Source of the DNA: Sciurus carolinensis
Lineage: Eukaryota; Chordata; Mammalia; Rodentia; Sciuridae
Direction of reading: 5' to 3'
DNA: 64,000 nucleotides
Assembly: GCF_902686445.1 (NCBI RefSeq)
Contig: NC_062213.1
Span: 4,833,241-4,897,240, forward strand
Of the stretch, positions 32,481-44,900 are shown one piece after another. Both the position numbers and the translations under genes were made by a program. Below the pieces are notes generated by a model that was given only the letters and a program-made list of their open reading frames with translations, searched no databases and was not told where the DNA came from. Each line of letters starts with the position of its first letter. The stretch's first letter is position 1.

Positions 32481-33819
32481 TGTTGCCTCTTCTAAAATGC
32501 AGTTGGATGGCCAGTGCAAGGGATGCTCTATCCAGCACAGCACTGCATGTGGTGCCTTAAAGATGCTCATACACTCCTATAAGTTAATAAATAATTGCTC
32601 TCCCATGGAAGCCAGCATTAAATCATCAGATACCATTCTTTAGCTGACTTTCATCTCATCTGAGAAATTTCACCAAATTTCAAATAGGGATAGACTTTCT
32701 GGAGGCCCCTGAGTTTCACAGTACATTTGTCCATGTGTTTCTAATTTAGCACATTTTATAGTATATCATAACATGTAGCCCATATGCTTGCTCAGCCCAC
32801 TCACACTATTAAGGCTGTGGGTTTTCTTTAATACCCAAACCAGGGCTTCTAGGGATCTGCAATCCACACGCCCAGACAGAGACTTGGTCCTCCATGCATG
32901 CCTGTCGAATAACGCAGAGCAGTGATGTAGAGGGATAGATGAAGAGTGGAATCAAAGCACATAATGTGCATGGCCCATGGAGAACTGAGAAACTTACCAT
33001 TAAATAAATGTACACATTAACACGACTGTACTTACGCTGCAGGAAGGTTCATGGCAGGAAATGGATGGAACATTCAAATTGGATAATTTGAAATGAGATA
33101 GAAAAGGGACAACTGCAGAGAAACTACAAAGATGAGTACTGTGCCTTAAGGCCACTAACTGCAGCAGTTCTTTACTATACTTGTGACTGAAGGGCCCCAA
33201 GGATTGAGTGGTGACAAGAACCCCAAAGGAGAGAGTCTTGTTTGAAGACCACTGGGGTCACAGGTGAAGGACCAGTCAGAGACGATGCCACATGATGCCA
33301 ACCTACCAGAAGGATCCAGGGGTTTTCCTAAAATTTTTCTTTGTAAAGATAAATTCTGAAGTGAGTTCCACCTTGTCGAGAAGCAGTACTTCCGTGCCCT
33401 GAATCCCAGGTCCCTGAGCTACGAGGAACACCTCCTCCCCCTAGGCTGCCATCTTCCTCAGCTCCTTGGGTTTCATATAGGGTGAGAATCCCACGTCAAT
33501 CTCTCATGGCTGCATATTCTCAATGTGGGGTTTTGGTTGTGGTTGGCATTACTACCAGTGTGTTTCAATGAGTGTCCTTCCCTGCCCTTCTGTATTGGTA
33601 CCATGTGGTGGCTATTATGACTGATTTCCTTCCACTGAAAACACACAGTCCCTCAGGACACACATATAAAGATCCAGTCACTGTTTTACATGCATAAATG
33701 TAACAGAAACACACAAGGAAAGCAATGGATTTCTTGTGAGAGAAATAGAAGGCTTCTACAGGAAGCAGTGAGCTGAGATGTAAGAGCAAGAAGTTCCCCA
33801 GGATGATCTTAAGAGAGAA
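32481..33819. other. Non-coding stretch, unidentified
   Basis: No coding exon, RNA gene or clear repeat. All frames are under 80 codons. Confidence 0.45.
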
Positions 33820-34257
33820 AGTGTGATGCCTCCAACTTTGTTTCTCTTTCTCAAGATCCTTGTAGTTATTTCAGGTCGTTTGTGGTTTCATCCAAATTTT
33901 ACAAATTTTTTTTCTATTTCTGTGAAATGGAATTTTGGTAGGGCCTGCATTGAATCTGTCTATCACATTGAGTAGTAGGAACATTTTAACAGCATTAATT
34001 ATTCCAGTCCATGAACACAGGGTCTTTCTATTTATTGGTGTCTTCTTTAATTTATTTCATCAAAGTTTCATGATTTTAAATACAAAGATCTTTTACTTCC
34101 TTGGTTAATTTTATTCCTAAGTATTTTATTCATTTTGATGCTATCATAAACAGAGTCCTTCTCCTGATTTCTTTCTGTATAGATTGTTATTGGCACAAAG
34201 AAATGCAGCTGATTTTTATGTGTTATATCCTTCAATGCTGCTGAAACCATTTTTATT
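33820..34257 (-). mobile_element. L1 ORF2 segment, inverted (5' part of a twin-primed L1)
   Basis: In reverse it matches L1 ORF2 around the thumb region: GATGCCTCCAACTTTG, TGAATCTGTCTATCACATTG, ATTAATTATTCCAGTCCATG, TTTATTCCTAAGTATTTTATTC. The frame is broken. It abuts an L1 3' segment in the opposite orientation at 34262, as expected from 5' inversion during one insertion event. Confidence 0.75.
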
Positions 34258-34261
34258 CTTA

Positions 34262-34830
34262 ACAGTCAAGACATGAAACAACCTGAATGACCATCAATGG
34301 ATGAGTGGGAAAGAAATCGTGGTGCGCATGCACACACACACACACACACACACAGGCACACACCTGCACACATGCAAAGGCACATTATTTAGCCTTAAAA
34401 ATGGAGATAGTGACATTTGCAACAATCTGGCTGAAATTGGAGGTCATTATACTGAGGAAAAAGCCAGTCACAGAAAGAAGCAATCTCATGTACCTGACTT
34501 GAAAAACAAACTTCATGCATAGAAACAGAAAGCAGAGCAGTAGGACGTGGGAGATGAGGGTCAAAGGTACAAGTTTGCTGTTGTGCAGGTGAGTCCATCC
34601 AGGGAGCTGATGTGTGGAAGGGGGACTGCAGTGAATGATGATGTAGTAGATGCTGAAAATCAGCAAAGAAAGTAGATTTGGATGTTTTTGCTATAACAAA
34701 AGATAGCTCTGGAATGTAATGGATATAATGTTACATTGTGCACCTAAAGAGACCATTTCACCACAGATATGTATATCAGAGCATCATGAACACCTGAACT
34801 TATACAGATAAGATTTTTCAAGAGCAGATA
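34262..34830 (+). mobile_element. L1 3' segment, plus strand, with internal (CA)n
   Basis: AAACAACCTGAATGACCATC AATGG begins the last ORF2 part. TTATTTAGCCTTAAAAATGG, GACATTTGCAACAATCTGGC, GAAAAAGCCAGTCACAGAAAG and the 3' UTR follow, ending around CACCTGAACTTATACAG. A (CA)12 tract replaces the GGTATATATAC-type block. Old and non-coding. Confidence 0.75.
34331..34354. repeat. (CA)12 microsatellite
   Basis: Twelve uninterrupted CA units, followed by GGCACACACCTGCACACATG. Located inside an L1 tail, it probably grew from the GTATATATAC-type stretch there. Confidence 0.95.
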
Positions 34831-35097
34831 AAAAAATCAGTGTACTTGAAGCAGAGCAATAGACATTTTCAAACTGAAACACAAAAAATAAAAGAAACAG
34901 AAATCTAGAAGCTGTGGGATCAGGTCAAATAGTCTATCATGTGAATAATTTGCATGCCAGAGGGAAAAGAGCCAAAGGAATAAATACAGGACAGAATAAT
35001 GGATGTTTCAAGTGAGAACGGCCAAGAATTTACCAAAATTAATGAAAGACAGTAAATACAGATTCAAAAATCTCAGAGAAGTACAGCAGAAGATACT

Positions 35098-35559
35098 TGT
35101 ATTCGTGAGGGGTTCTCTTGCCATGTTGCACATGGATTAGGGGAAGAGTTTCTGTCAGAGGATGGTGCCAGCTATTGATTAATCACCAAGAAACTTATCA
35201 AATCACATAAACCCAAGAGCCAATAGTCTTTTCAAATGGAAGGGGTATGGCAGATGGGGCCATGCCAAGATATGGCCTCCAACAAGATGGAGGAGCCCAC
35301 CTTCACCTTTATTTATAGTCCCACAGGTCAAGGGGCCCAGACCAGGAGGGGCTTCTGTGAGGAACAGGGTGGGGTGGGGTTAGGGAAGCCATTTGCCTAG
35401 AGAATTAGCATTTCCTCAGAAGGCGAGCCAACTCTGCACAGGGCCACCTACCCCGGCTGTCTGAAACAGTCTCTCATGACTGCCAGTTCTTGGGAGTCAG
35501 ACCTCCGTACCCCATGGCTCAGCCGAGCCCAATTCTGCTAAACATGGATGGCTCCCACA
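35098..35559 (-). mobile_element. Solo LTR-like element, minus strand, probably endogenous retrovirus
   Basis: The minus strand starts TGTGGGAGCCATCCATG and ends CACGAATACA, giving TG...CA termini over 462 bp. It has a TATAAATAAAG block at about 35309-35320 that could serve as TATA or poly-A signal. It splits an old L1M cleanly. The class is uncertain; the TGTGGGAGCC start recalls class II elements. No flanking coding sequence remains, and no clean target duplication was found. Not a recognised named family. Confidence 0.5.
35367..35385 (+). other. G-quadruplex motif in the LTR
   Basis: GGGTGGGGTGGGGTTAGGG has four G runs with loops of one, one and three bases. It lies in the ERV-like LTR, on the strand opposite to the LTR's own sense. 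Confidence 0.8.
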
Positions 35560-36811
35560 TGTTTACATTATAGTCAAGCTCCAAAACACCAAAGATTAAA
35601 AGAGAATGTCGAGGACAAACAGAGCAAAAGGAGACATTAAGGGCAGAAGAATACAGAATAACATTGGACCTGCCCAGCCGAAGATCTAGAATGGCATATT
35701 CACGATGCTGAAAAGGAAAAATAAAATCTGTCAACTCAGAGTGCTGTGACAATTTAAAAAAATTGAAAATGTTTAACAAATAAGCATGAAATATAGACTG
35801 TTTTGGACAAATAAAGCCAAAAAATTCATTACCCATAGACTTTCAATATAAGAAATTATAAATCATAAAAACAGAAAGAGTAATGCCAGGTGAAGAAATG
35901 GATCTAACAGAAGAATGGCAAAAAAATTGCATAAATATATAAATGACATTTTTTCTAATTGTTATTCTAGCTTAAAAATAATTATCTAAAAGTAAAAAGT
36001 AGCAACAACAACATATTTTGAATTTTATCATACATGCAGATGTAAAATAATATACGGCAATTACCCAACGGAGGAAAGAGGGTTGGAAGTGTGCTATCAC
36101 AAGATTGGTACAATATATACATTACTGTGTAATCATTCAAAGTTGACTCTGATACTAACAAAAGAGGTCCAACTAGTAATTCTATTGCAATTCATGTTTA
36201 ATATAAATAGTATAAAGACTTCAATTAAAAAACAAATTGTCACATTTGTTGAAAACTAAATCCTACCTGTATGCTGGCTCCAAATATAAAGATCAAAATG
36301 TTTAAAAGCCAAAGGATGGGAAATTGTGTGCCATTCAAGCACAAGTCATAGGGAAGCAGGCAGGGTGGCTCTATTAATCACAGAGCAGATTTAGGACAGG
36401 GTTATTCCCAACACTTTAAAAAAATCATTTTATCGGGGTAAAGGAGTCAGTGTAGCAGGAAGATAATAACAATAACAAGTGTGTTCCATGAACTAACATA
36501 GCTTCGAAACACATAAATAAATAACTAATAGAGCAAAAAGGAACAATAGAGAAATGTGCTTATAGTTGAGGACATCGATACTTGTTCTCTGTAAGTGATG
36601 GAACAAAGTAGGCAAAAAAATCAATAAGGATATCGAAGACTTGAAGGGCACTAACAACCAGCTTGATCAAATAAATGCTACTACCACAGCACAACACAGA
36701 CTTTCCAGGTCCAAATAGGACATTCACTAAGGAAAACCACACCTGGGTCATAACATGCATTTTATACATTTTACCAAATTTGAAATAATACAAAATGGTA
36801 TCTGACCAGGT

Positions 36812-37190
36812 GCTCATCATCTACTGCTGTGCAACAAATTATTCCAAGACTAAGAACTTGAACTGCAAATGTTCATTACCTTGCATAATTTCTGTGGTCA
36901 GGAATCTGGGGTTAGCTCAGTGGGTGGTTCTGGCTCAGGGTCTCACCAGGCTACCTATACTGTTGGGCAGGTCCTGCAGTCACCTGAGGCTCAAGGGAGC
37001 AAGGCCTCACCCCTAGGATCACTGCCACAGGGGATGGATTGCTGGAGGCTCTCCACAGAACCAGGGTGTTCTCCAGCTCCAAGTCGGTTCCCCCCAGAGC
37101 AAGCCCTGAGGACAACCCTGCTTAACTGGGGGAAGGGACTGCACAGGAAGTGGCTAACGTAAAACTGGGGTCACAAGATATCTTTGTGAA
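36812..37190 (-). mobile_element. MLT-type LTR, minus strand
   Basis: CTACTGCTGTGCAACAAATTA, TTTCTGTGGTCAGGAATCTG, GGCTCAGGGTCTCACCAGGC and CTGCAGTCACCTGAGGCTC follow a common MaLR/ERVL-type LTR in reverse. Inserted into the old L1M. Subfamily uncertain. Confidence 0.65.
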
Positions 37191-37540
37191 AGCCCTTTCC
37201 ACAAACCACATCTAGAAGTTAATAACAGAAATCTATTTAAATAAATGAAAAGGATTCCATATTTACCAATTGAAAATCTATAGTGTAAATATGCCTAGAA
37301 CACTCAATGTGAATCTATAGGTTCACAGAATTCCAAGAAGTAGCACATGTGTTTTGGTTCTGAGATAATTCAAATCAACGTGTTCATTTGAGAGGTTGTC
37401 TCAAGAAATGCAGAGTGGGAGCCTATGTTAGCAGGACCAGTGAAGGGCTCCCAAGCTCATCTTTAGATGCAAGACAATTCCAATCAAAATGTGTCACAGA
37501 TATGTCTTGAGATTAAAAATTCAAATGAGAATAATTAATT

Positions 37541-39224
37541 TTGGAGGTGATTCCATGAAGCAGAGGGATGGGGAAGTGAGAGGGGGAAGAGAAAGCAGAG
37601 GGTAAATGTGGGTCACTAAATAAGTCACTGTTGTGGGGAGCCTGGACCTCGGCCCCAGGGCAGAGCCCCAAGTCCAGTGTAGACCACAGGCCGTATCCTC
37701 CCAGCAGGGAAAGAGGTGGTATTCTCTTGTACCATTCTGCCAGTCGTTGGTGGAGGGCACCTCTCAGGGGTTTGGTGGCATTCATTCCTGGGTGATTCTA
37801 GCTTGCCGTTTACATGGACCAAGAAATTCAAGAAATCCTCAGATATAGAACAGAACAAAATTGAACAATTTAAACCTAGACAGGTACTGAGAGTTAAAGA
37901 GGGAGCAGCCATGCCCAGAAGTAGTAAGGCTGAGGACTGAGGCAGGACAGCAACTCCTGGTACAAAACACCCCGACAGGGACACCCCACGGCCTCAGTGG
38001 CATTCGCTCTAGCTGCAACCAAAGGATCGGCGTGAACACTCTTCCCGAGCGTCTCGCCTCCAAACTGACTGCTTCTTCACCAGGTCTGCTCCTGGGCCAT
38101 ATCTAAAGCAGGGGCTGCGTTCTCGGGTCACGTGAAAGCACAACTCAGGGACACAGGCCGGTTCATCACAGTGAGACCCCAAGGGAAGGCCCATGGAGCC
38201 AGGTAGAAATGCGCCCACCTCCTTTCAGATGGGCAGCCCTAGCAGGCTCCCGTACCTCCTAACCAGGTCCCGCAGGAACCAAGGCCCCACTGCACACAGT
38301 AGGACCACAGTGCGCAGCTGCGGTTCTTCCTTCTCTCTCCAGCCTCCTTCCCATGGTTCCCTCTGTATGTCTCTTTGACTATCCATAACCAGAAAAAATA
38401 AATGTTAATATCAGACTAAAAGGTCTGAAGCAAGGAACCACAACATGTATAAATAATGACAGAGCACTTATTGGATTCCAAGTAAGACTGTGGAGGTTAC
38501 TGAGAAATGGCGTCACTGTTAGTCATCAGCGTTATCCTGACACGTACCCTGCTGAAAGTGGCCTTTATCTCCTCATGATGTATTTCATCCTGCCTGGAAA
38601 ACACTGACCCTGAATGACTCATATCATTTTTCAGCTCTTCGGGGCTGGGAGGTAATTACTAATACTTTGTTTCTAAGAGAAAAACATGTAGTAGGTGTTT
38701 AGAGAACTCGCTCTAGTCTCAAGTGCTATAGCATAGGAGGTAAGACAAAACAGAACCTTTGGAGTGGTCTTTGTTTCCCCTAAATAAGAACTGTTTTTTT
38801 TTTATTAAAAAAGAAAACTCCAGAAGTCTCTTCCCCACGAATCACAAATATGGCCAGGTTTTGAGTGGGAAGCAAAATTTTCCAATGCCTGCCTCCAAGG
38901 ATGCCCAACATTAGCTTATTTACGTATTTCCCCCAAGTTTTTTTCATATGTATATAAATATGATTATTCCACATGTATAAGGTTTATTGCCCTTTTTCAA
39001 GTAAAACTTGCATTTGAATCAGGTAAAAGTTTGTCTTTACATGTCTATATGTACATACTCTCATTATTTAGAAAAAAAAATCACTTCAGGTGCTCCTAAG
39101 GAAGTATGTCATACGTTAGTTAGCCAACTGCTTACGGTTGGAATGTAGGTGGCCTTCCCCACAGACCTCCACCCCTGCCTCCCTTGCTGACTTACACACA
39201 AGGATCCTTGAGGTGTCTGGGCCC
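37541..39224. other. Non-coding stretch with a CpG-richer core
   Basis: No gene recognised. 37628-37965 starts TGTTGTGGGGAGCC and is followed at 37968-37982 by ACACCCCGACAGGGAC. These loosely resemble an LTR start and a retroviral primer site, but no other LTR feature supports it. 37960-38330 holds about 17 CpG. Frames to 119 codons overlap on both strands without motifs. Confidence 0.4.
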
Positions 39225-39340
39225 AACCAGACACTTCTCAATAGTCTAACTCAAGCTCTTCAATCACGTTTGAGAAGCCCCTTTGCCATGTGAAAGTAAC
39301 ATGTTTACAGGTCCTGTTAGGACTCGGAGATATTACATTA
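39225..39340 (-). repeat. MLT1-like LTR fragment, minus strand
   Basis: TTCAATCACGTTTGAGAAGC CCCTTTGCC, then ATGTGAAAGTAACATGTTTAC and AGGTCCTGTTAGGACTCGG, is the reverse of the 5' part of an MLT1-type LTR (same family style as 21098-21575). Confidence 0.6.
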
Positions 39341-39474
39341 TTTTTTGGCAGGAGAGGTGGGGATTAATCTGTCCTCCACATCTGCCTGCCTCTTAGGCTT
39401 CCCTTTCTGCCATCCTGAGTCACAGAGTCCCCCAGAGACACTGCTCTCTTGCCCCCTCCTCCTCTCCATCTTGC

Positions 39475-39700
39475 TGCTCCACATATCTAGGACATGTGCC
39501 CTTCCTGGAATGGAGACTCCTTGCTTTGGCTTCAAGACTGAGCTCAGGTGTGGTTTTCTCCCTGAGCCCTGCTGACCGTCCAGAGGCAGCCCACACAACC
39601 CAACCTGCTCCGTTAGTCCACACAGCTCCTCACCCCTGTCTTGTTGCACACTGTGCCGTGTCCGTTCGCTCACTTCCTTGGAGCTCTTGGAACTGCCTCC
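39475..39700 (+). repeat. L2 3' region relic
   Basis: CTTCCTGGAATGGAGACTCC, TTCAAGACTGAGCTCAGGTG and TCTCCCTGAGCCCTGCTGACC match the L2 'tgcctggaatgccctt...caagactcagctcaa...aagccttccctgacc' order. Confidence 0.65.
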
Positions 39701-39765
39701 TCTAGATAGACACCAGTGTGCAAAGAGGCGCCTGAGGGCTTGGCGGTCGGGGCGGCTCGTCTCAC

Positions 39766-39900
39766 CCTAGGCATCTCCCCACGTGACAGACGAGGGAGAC
39801 ACTTTCACAAAGGCAGGGTGATCTGCTGATGACAGACAGGCAGCAGGGAACAGAGCCAGGACTGGACCTCTGCTTGACCCCAAAGCACAGGAACCACATC
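39766..39900 (+). repeat. MIR SINE, right half
   Basis: GACAGACGAGGGAGACACTTTC, then ACAAAGGCAGGGTGATCTGC, GCAGGGAACAGAGCCAGGACT and TCTGCTTGACCCCAAAGCAC matches the MIR 3' half in order. Confidence 0.7.
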
Positions 39901-40507
39901 CTACTTGGAATCACCCGGAAGGTGGAGATTCCCTCACTTTTTTTCTGGCTCACTTGGTCCAATGCCTGGAGGGCAAATTATGTTCTATCGTCTCTTCTAA
40001 TGCTTCTGGGAGGGAAAAAAGTAAAACAGAAAACAAAACAAACTACAAAGTAATCTTCCCGACACAAGATTCTGGATTTTGTAAGATCGTAGCACCTCTG
40101 CTTTGACCTGAGGTGGCTCCAAGGGAAGAAGCTACCCTTCAGTGACTTGCAGTACACACCTGTGCCGGGCAGCACTTGACACACTTCATGGACCTTCTAC
40201 GCTTGTACAGAATCCCCAGAAAGTTTTAAACATAATGAAGAAGTACTGCAGACTTTGCTTCTGAAACAAAGGTGTGTAATTTGAGCATAGATGAGTCAGA
40301 CGGCAGGTGATTTCCCAATTAGACAATCACTGGAAATTTCTCTCCCACTCAAGTGAGAGTGGATGCCACCTCTGCCTCCCCTCCCCAGTTTCCCATACAC
40401 TGGGATCCACCACCACCCACCTGTCCTTCCCGGGTGATCTTTCGACCCAAATCTTCCTCTCTAAGCAATGGGAGCCAGTTGCGAAGACTCTGGAACATCT
40501 ATTTGGA
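39901..40507. other. Non-coding stretch, unidentified
   Basis: No gene. A-rich run at 40015-40050. No named repeat. Confidence 0.45.
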
Positions 40508-40685
40508 ACAGCGATTTTCAATCCTGGCTACTCTTAGAATCACCAAGGGAGCTTTCTAACCCAAACCTGTGCCTCCTGGGCAAGTCTCAATGGGTCTGGG
40601 TTAAGATGTAGGACGAATATGTTTCCCAAGCTCCTGGGGTGACTCTGGTGTGCACCTGGCACAAAGTCATTGCTAAGAACAGTGT
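40508..40685 (+). mobile_element. MER5A-type hAT-Charlie non-autonomous DNA transposon
   Basis: It starts CAGCGATTTTCAATCCTGGC (for CAGTGGTTCTCAAAGTGTGG). It runs through AGAATCACCAAGGGAGCTTTC, CTGGGTTAAGATGTAGGACG and CAAGCTCCTGGGGTGACTCTG. It ends near CATTGCTAAGAACAGTGTC. Near full length, with the order and spacing of MER5A. Confidence 0.85.
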
Positions 40686-41858
40686 CTTCCGTGGTGGTCA
40701 GAGTGAACCTACACATGAGCTGCTCTGGGCACTTGACCAATAGGTTTGTGGTTCCACCGAAACTGCCACATCAGCTTCTCTGAAGCTGGAGGTCATAAGC
40801 TTGCATTTAATTCCCCCACCATGATTCCCAGGATCTCATTCAATATGGAGGGAAGCTAAAGTCACAAAAAAATGGAAGGACATGACTGAGTTCTCAGCCA
40901 GGTCACGACCTCATCCAAGGTACCATGGGATGTAATCTGTCAGTCATTCTTCTGGATTGGGGGGTGGCAGAGAATTTGAAAACTCCATCGTCCTTTGGAA
41001 ATTATGCATGAACTTCTTGAGTCAGATAGAAAAGAAAAGAACACACACTAGAAATATAAACAAAATCATAAATTCAATAAAATTTAAATAATATTAATGA
41101 CATACACAAGATTGTTTTGCTGATATAAAAATGCCCACTTGAAGCTACATACTCAGGATGCACAGGTCAACAACCCTGAGTGGGAAGGTTATTGAGACTT
41201 TGGCATGTTTTACTTCTTCATGCTGGGCGATTCCATGTCCCTACTGCTTTCTAGCATCTAGTATTGAAGGGCACACACACACACTGAGGGTATAATTCAC
41301 CATGAAATCAGTTTTGTTTTACTTGACCAGAGACAGACACATTACTTACATATTAAGCCTTCCTTTTTAAATTTTTCATTAACCTGAATGAATGAAATCA
41401 ATATAAGGATATTTTATGACAGCAGAGTCATAAACATATCCCTACATCTGGTGCTGAAAGCACTGATTGTTCATGAGCCTGAGGTGATCCAGAATGCTCT
41501 TTTATTTCCTCATGGTTATTGCAATAAATTTGCATGTGCACACACACATTTGCATACAGAATGTCAATATTGTTGACAGGTTAGGTAAAGCTTACTTACA
41601 AAAGTGCCATTTTTTATAACTTAGATTTCCCAGGAGATAAGAATTTAATTGTTCTTTTTAATTAATTTTTAATTAATTTAATGCTGTTTTAATTAAAGCA
41701 TTTGTTCTTTTGTTTTTATTCCTGGACTTGAGGGTTGATGTTTCTTTGCATAACTAGGTCATTCTCTTTTAAATCTCTAGTTTAACTAAATAAAGATTTC
41801 AAATATCAGCTTGTTAGACATAGTGGACAGTCAAAATATGCAGTTGAAATCCAGGTTA

Positions 41859-41860
<2 letters not shown>
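40686..41860. other. AT-rich non-coding stretch
   Basis: No gene or named repeat. Contains an AATTAATTTTTAATTAATTT palindromic AT run at 41659-41680 and a short CACA run at 41273-41284. Confidence 0.45.

Positions 41861-41900
<40 letters not shown>
41861..41900. repeat. (TG)20 microsatellite
   Basis: Forty bases of uninterrupted TG. Length and purity suggest it is polymorphic. Confidence 0.97.
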
Positions 41901-41903
<3 letters not shown>

Positions 41904-44900
41904 CCTGGTCTATCATTTAGAAGAGTAGAAGGGCCATTTTTCACTTCTACAATATCATTTCATATCTTGACACATGATCCTCCAATACTGTGCATATTGG
42001 ACAAGAAATGAAGACATTTTCTTTTTCATTACTTTTCCAGTTAATGTTCTGCCTCCGTGATCATTCATTACCAAGGAGGGCGTTTCCTGCATTGCATACG
42101 AGTAGCTCAGTGTTCTTTTGTTAGGTCCTTACCTCGTCTTATGTAAACACCTGCATAGACATTTCATACTTATAACATTTCATTTAGCAAATCCATCCAT
42201 CTTTTTATTTGTGATTTAAAAAATTCATTCTTATAAAGTTGACACAAGACTGTTTTCATATGGGCTGTATTTTGAGTTAACACTACACACTTCATAATTG
42301 GAGATTTATTCTCTGCAATTAATTAGCATGCATGTTAGATAAACATCTACACAATTTTCCCTGAACCAAATTTCAAAATACCGTTAATAAATAATCACTT
42401 TAATGCAAATTTGAACATCTACCCTTCCATACATTAAAGTTTAAATAATAACTTGTTTTTTTCTGCTACACTTCTCATCTCTTTTTTCAGCCTACAGGAT
42501 TTAAATTGTTTGAGGTCTATAGTTAGTGAGCAAAAGGAAAAAATAGACCTTCCTCCAGAGATTTTCTTTTATAAAACTGTTTGAATATGATTTTATGTTT
42601 AGTTTTTCCAGATTTGTTTTAGTATTATTTTGTCCAGTAGCATAAAATCAGGTTAAAAGTTGGGTTTGCACTAGGTTTGTTATAAATTAATTTTGAGCAG
42701 GTGATCATTTTCACAAAATGGAGTAAGCCTCCCCAGGAACATGGACTGGCTCTCTGTTCATTTTGAAATTTTTATTGGTTTTCAAATGGATGTCCCTACA
42801 TTTGTCACCAGATATTTTTGTTGTTGCTGCTCATTTGACAGATAATGTTTGAATGAGAACAAAGAGGGAAAGTTGGGACACACTGAAACAGAGTAAACAA
42901 TAAAGCCAATTTTATTCAAACCACCTCTTGGGGCTTCATCTACAGCAAGCTCATTTTCATTAATGTTGTTTTCTTTGTACACATTTGAAAGCAATAAACA
43001 TGCACGTTTCTGAAAATATCTGGAAATCTAGAACTTTTATTCCATCTTGTAATCACAGTGCCACAACCAGCCCCCTGTTGTTTACTGCTGTTTCAAAGAC
43101 CCAAGACTTCTTCGTCCCCATTCAGATTCTTGAGCCCTTTGCAGCAGGGCCTAGGCTCCTAGGTCGCACCTTCTGGTGCTTTGCTGAATCCTGTAGAATC
43201 TGTCAGCGTCCACCACAGCCTTGGTCCCCATTTCTCTCCTGCTTCTCTCCCACTTGGTCCTTAACAATAGCCCCTCCTTCTGCTCCTGGCAGAGGACCTT
43301 ATGAGGTTGTGACAGTGGACCTTGGCAGTGAAGGGCCCATGGCCAGGAAATGAAAAAGATAATGATGATGCCTCTTGTCATTCTTCCCAGCCTGATGCGC
43401 CAACCAATGTCCACAGTGTTGCCAGGAAACCCAGCATTACATTGGACACTGCCACTTTCCCACCAGAGACCTGGGGTCTTTATGAAGGACAGAGTTCCCC
43501 ACCTGCTCTGTCTTCCCTCTTAATTGTGTGGGAACCAAACCCACTGTTCTCTGCACAGACAGACCTTCCCCCAGGCGCCTGGCGGGTGCAGTCCTTCCCA
43601 AGTACAGATGGTGGGTTTCGCTCCATGGCTCCATAAGCTGGCATCCCAAATTCTCTTCCAGGTCTTTCCCAACATGTCTTTGGCTCAGTGGAAGGCAGAT
43701 TGGTGGTGATTGATATCTTGTGCATATAAATTGGTTTTTAAAAAAGATGTTCTCTTTTCAAATGATGCCCATCTATTCTTTAAGGTTGGTCACTAATTGG
43801 ACTGGACATGTTTTGGAGAAGGAACTGGGCATTGTTGCCATATAAATATTCATTCACAATACTCTGGTTGCTTGGAGGTTAGGAAAGGTCATTAGAGCTG
43901 TGACGTCTCCCTTTAGCAACTGGAAAGACTTTAGGGAAAATGCTTCTTAGGTATTGCTTCGGAGCTTTGAATTTGTCCTGAGAGAGTCAAGCATTGAAAG
44001 TGATATTTGTTTGTATTTTATAGAATAAGTCTTACCCCAAGACATCTGAAAAATGGAACCGACCCATTGGCAGTGATCTTTCTGTGGCCCTGGGTGTTCA
44101 AATAGATAAGGAAGGGTGATCATGAAACTCTTGGAGAGAAGCATTTGCTTGCAAGGCACCTGTTACCACCTAACAGCAATCATGGTGTTGTCAATCACCT
44201 TGGAAACCTTGTGGAAGAATGTCAATAATTCAGGCATGGAAGGCAAACAAATCTGAAGCCATCTTCAAGTTCTATCACTTAAAAAGGGGAACTGAAAGGA
44301 AATGACTGCACCAGTCCTTGTCCTCAGAAGCACTCATGAGGAAAATGGCCTTGGACTTCCCATAAAGCAGAGGTCATGCAGATGTCCTTTTGCTCCCTCA
44401 CTGCCGTGTGGGACCAGGTTTCACTCCCTGCTGACCTGGAAGCAGAGTTAGAGCTCCCCACAATCAACCTCCTGCCAGGAAGCCTCAGGTCCCTGGTGGA
44501 GGGGGTCCATGGACATCCCCACAAGGGCCAACACAACAATGGGGATGTTTCCCAGCGCCCCTCACTCTCGCCTCAGAGGGGCTATTTGTCCTTCTTTCCC
44601 CCTCCCTCTCCTGTCTCAGGCACATGGGCCTTACTATCCCCCTTTTGTTCAGGTCCTGGCCCCCACATGTACCTTCAGGCCCTGTGGCATAGGTAGAGGC
44701 ACTTCCTGGCCTTGCTGGGGCCTCACGGGGGCTCTTCAAACAGAGGCTCACAGAATCATGGCGCTGTCCTGTGGAAGGCTCTGCACTGGGACCGTGTGTG
44801 TGTGAGAGGTTTCACTTTTCTCTCCAGAAGGTCAGAAAATATTTCTCTTGAATAATTATTACCTCTCTGTGGAAGAACAATTCTGCTGAATTAATGTTCT

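Larger units (their letters stand above)
34835..37540 (+). mobile_element. Old L1M element, plus strand, with two LTR insertions
   Basis: Segments 34835-35097, 35560-36811 and 37191-37540 follow one old L1. The ORF1/inter-ORF part (GAATTTACCAAAATTAATG AAAGACAG; AAAATCTGTCAACTCAGAG; TTGGACAAATAAAGCC) comes first. The endonuclease region of ORF2 follows (GGCAGGGTGGCTCTATTAATC, AAAAATCAATAAGGATATCG, TCCAGGTCCAAATAGGACATTC). ORF2 sequence with AATTCCAATCAAAATG comes last. Many indels, no frame. Interrupted at 35098 and 36812. Confidence 0.72.
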
